Source of the DNA: Nymphaea colorata
Taxonomy: Eukaryota > Streptophyta > Magnoliopsida > Nymphaeales > Nymphaeaceae
DNA: 64,000 bases
Reading direction: 5' to 3'
Assembly: GCF_008831285.2 (NCBI RefSeq)
Contig: NC_045142.1
Coordinates: forward strand, 7,602,713-7,666,712
Part shown: positions 61,702 to 64,000 of the stretch, piece by piece
Position numbering within the stretch: the stretch's first letter is position 1
How the letters are laid out: each line of letters starts with the position of its first letter
Program-made: the position numbers and the translations under genes
Notes under the pieces: generated by a model
What the model was told of the DNA's origin: nothing
The model's input: only the letters and a program-made list of their open reading frames with translations
Database searches by the model: none

Positions 61702-64000
61702 ATTGCATTTTGCAAGTTTATTTGATTAATTTGCAGCAAGGTGTGAGTCAGCATCTATTGAGGTCCAGTTTGATGATGAGAACCTGTACAAGACAATGCC
61801 TATGATGGCGATGAGACTAGCGATGATGTATCTTGTTTGTGTAGCCAAATTCACCAAGCATGTTGCAATATAACAGAAACGGCTTTGCCTTATACACGAA
61901 AATCTGAGTCATTCGCCTGACTGTTGCATGCAACAGGGACTCGTTCCAATGACGCTGACTGCAATATTACAGTCCCTCAGGCGACCACCATGCACTTCAT
62001 CAAGCAACTCATGCAAATCGCCTTCGACTTTTCAGTACGCAATCCTTTATATTTCACTGGCTCTCGTCAGTGTGGGCATCGGCGGCTCACGGTACACAAT
62101 GGCCACATTTGGCGCGAACCAATTTGATGATCCAAAGAGGCAGGAAACCTTCATTAACTGGTTCTTCATAGCACTCTATGTTGCAATGATCCTGGCCAGC
62201 ACAGTTGTTGTTTTCGTGCAAGACACTGTTGGGTGGGCTTGGGGTTACGGGACCTGCCTAGCAGCCAACGTGATCAGTATCGTCATCTTCCTCATTGGCA
62301 AATGGCACTACAAAGAAGTGAAGCCTCAGGGGAGTCCGTTCACTGGCATTGCTCGAGTGGTAATTGCTGCGATTCGAAAGCGAAAACTGGCGTTGTCGAC
62401 CAATGTCAGCGATTACTTCTACGAAGATGATCAGATGAACTCAAAGCAAATGTGCCAAGTGACTTCAAAGTTCAGGCAAGATTTTCTTCCCCTGAATTCC
62501 ATAAACATGATCATCTCTTTGCTAAGAACAGACTAATGGAATAACATGGCAAGTCTGAACCAATAGATATCAAACCAAATGAGCATGTTAGTGCTCATCA
62601 GATATAACCATTATTACCTTTGAAGTAAGCACATACAACGCAAAAACTATAACTTCAAGTCCATATGCTCGAAAACAGCCCATACCCAAAGAAGTATGCT
62701 TATATATACGCTTCAATGGGGCTGAACACGAGCCGAGTTCAGCCAGCTCGAACTTGGGTCGAGTACCTTAAGCCATAGCACAAACTCGAGCTCGACTTGG
62801 CGAATGGGTTGAGCTTAGCCGAGCTGGCTATCCTTAGCCGGTTAAAAGAAGCTTGTTTTATAAGTTGAAGGATGACAAGGGGACTTGGAGACATGACCTT
62901 AGGATTGTAAGGCACATAGAAAACCTACTTAAAATACATTTCTTTGTGAATCATATTATGCATATTCCCATCACCATTATGAGCCGGGCTTGCTTGAGCT
63001 CGAACTCAACTCAACTCATTTACTTGCCCGAGTTAATTTCTTGACCCAAACTCGACTCATTTATTAAAAGGGTCAAACATAAACGAGTCGATTTTGACAA
63101 GTGAGTTCAAGGCACAACTTTGTTTCTTTTTAATATGTAGCTCTTTAACTTTATAGCCCGTACAATCATTAAATTTCGATGCAACTCAATTTCTTGCAAT
63201 GGAAAGATCCTGCTCGGATCTTTGGGCTCAGATTTTGTGGCCTTCGTGTTGCTCAGCTTTGATGTTCTCCTCCCTTCATATTGCAGTTGCCTGAACAGAG
63301 CAGCCATAGTAACAGAAGGGGACACGAACTCGGATGGGTCATTAGCAAAGCCTTGGAGATTATGCACCACTCAGCAGGTAGAAGACCTCAAGACCCTCAT
63401 CAGTATACTCTCAATTTGGTCGAGCAGCATATTCCTCTGCACACCTATTGGGGTCCAATCCAGCTTGGCCGTTCTCCAGGCCCTCACCATGGACCGCCAC
63501 CTGGGTGCCCACTTCAAAATTCCGGCCAGTTCCTTCCCCGTCTTCGTTCTTCTAGCTGCAGCAATTTTCATTCCATTCTTGGACCATGTTGTATACCCAG
63601 TTTGTCACAAACTATTACGGTGGTCGCCTACACTCCTCCATCGGATCGGCGTCGGCCATGTGCTAAACATCACCGCCATGGTTGCCTCGGCCCTAGTTGA
63701 GGCAAGGCGACTTCATATAGCTCACGATCATAATCTCACAAACCAGAAGGATTACGCAACTGTGCACATGTCTGCCATTTGGCTTGCGGCTCCATTGGTG
63801 ATCACCGGTGCTGGCGAGGCGTGCCATCTTCCCGGCCAAGTGAGTCTCTACTATGAAGAGTTTCCTACATCTCTAAAGGGCACGGCAACGGCAATGATGT
63901 CTGTGTTAGTTGCAATTGCATATTACCTCAGTGCTGCTATAGTGAATGCTGTGAAAAAATCGACTGTTTGGTTACCTAATGACATTAACCAGGGGAGAAT
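57644..64000 (+). CDS. NRT1/PTR family (NPF2-like) transporter, 3' end beyond the window
   Basis: Proton-coupled or passive carrier of the POT/MFS fold; NPF2 members move nitrate, chloride or glucosinolates. Exons: 57644-57755, 57832-58049, 61937-62475, 63287 to beyond 64000 (527 codons visible; the family has about 560-600). Phases agree at each junction. Motifs: KGGWVTFPFIIG before TM1, NLIVYLVQQFNV, IVNGCGAIAPLVGGIISDS, VGIGGSRYTMATFGANQFDD, WKP-type central loop (KEVKPQGSPFTGIARVVIAA), LNRAAIVTEGD, PWRLCTTQQVEDLK, LTMDRHLGAHFKIPA, LPGQVSLYYEEFP and WLPNDINQGR. TM1 lacks the ExxER proton-coupling motif, as in the NAXT-like NPF2 group. Intron 3 uses a GC donor (AG|GCAAGA). The start is uncertain between ATG 57644 and 57665. 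Intron 2 (3.9 kb) is packed with repeats. Confidence 0.93.
58425..58625. repeat. GAGCTCGA-rich dispersed repeat, copy 2 (transporter intron 2)
   Basis: Degenerate ctcgacttgggccagctcgac and gtgctcgactggac words, matching the theme at 10371 and 62715. Confidence 0.5.
58797..58971. mobile_element. hAT-type MITE, CAGGGGCGGAG family, in transporter intron 2
   Basis: The ends TAGGGGCAAAG and CTCCACCCCTG are variants of the family repeat. The flanks tgctcaag (58789-58796) and gcctcaag (58972-58979) agree at 6 of 8 positions. The interior GGGTCGGGCCAA and T-rich core match the 11985 copy in reverse. Confidence 0.78.
59742..59831. repeat. (TA)n microsatellite, about 45 units, in transporter intron 2
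   Basis: Uninterrupted TA run of about 90 bases, the longest in the window. A shorter one lies at 59402-59427. Confidence 0.97.
61420..61699. repeat. segment bracketed by (TA)n tracts, in transporter intron 2
   Basis: About 190 bp between (CT)n(TA)n at 61411-61462 and (TA)n at 61655-61699. The interior has partly inverted segments (aatgaatggttactac, ctactcattgaatggttt). Similar in layout, not clearly in sequence, to 38150-38430. Confidence 0.45.
62715..63100. repeat. GAGCTCGA-rich repeat, copy 3, in transporter intron 3
   Basis: The left part (62715-62850: cgagccgagttcagccagct, actcgagctcgacttgg) and right part (62980-63095: gagctcgaactcaactc, aaactcgactcattta) are mutually inverted in theme, suggesting a MITE with long degenerate arms. 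Ends not resolved. Confidence 0.5.

Overview
This is nuclear DNA from a flowering plant. The evidence is long AT-rich intergenic DNA full of (AT)n and (CT)n microsatellites, several classes of plant transposon (a Ty1/copia element with a tRNA-Met-type primer site, a LINE, hAT elements and their MITEs), a plastid rpoC1 fragment stranded in nuclear sequence, and intron-rich genes typical of plants (a Dof factor, an arogenate dehydratase and an NRT1/PTR transporter). The species cannot be named from the sequence alone.

Layout. 1-89: probable 3' end of a gene leaving the window. 1631-1972: plastid rpoC1 relic. 4597-9292 (minus): nine-exon gene for an 829-aa Ser-rich protein of unknown function, whose last exon has been tandemly duplicated downstream. 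9.5-20.3 kb: gene-free, with three hAT-type MITEs bearing 8-bp target duplications. 20303-22044 (minus): two-exon Dof transcription factor. 22.4-32.2 kb: gene-poor, holding a LINE that is split by a 2.3-kb insertion and invaded by a MITE. About 32.7-38.0 kb: a dead hAT element with a recognisable transposase and a PUF-repeat (Pumilio 23-like) exon that keeps its splice sites. 42414-47100: a decayed copia element with both LTRs. 47168-52662 (plus): eleven-exon arogenate dehydratase starting 68 bp after the 3' LTR. 57644 to the right edge (plus): NRT1/PTR (NPF2-like) transporter whose introns carry more MITEs and microsatellites.

The cellular genes are functionally independent: plastid phenylalanine synthesis (ADT), membrane transport (NPF), transcriptional regulation (Dof) and one unknown. 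The strongest interactions are between transposons and genes. The copia 3' LTR, with its own TATA box, now supplies the region immediately upstream of ADT. A hAT family with GGCCCGG-rich ends is present both as about 250-300-bp MITEs and as a transposase-bearing relic that seems to have captured host gene DNA.

Exon structures were built by hand from splice signals and reading phase. In the three complete genes every junction keeps phase, which supports the models strongly. No database search was possible; family names rest on recognised motifs.
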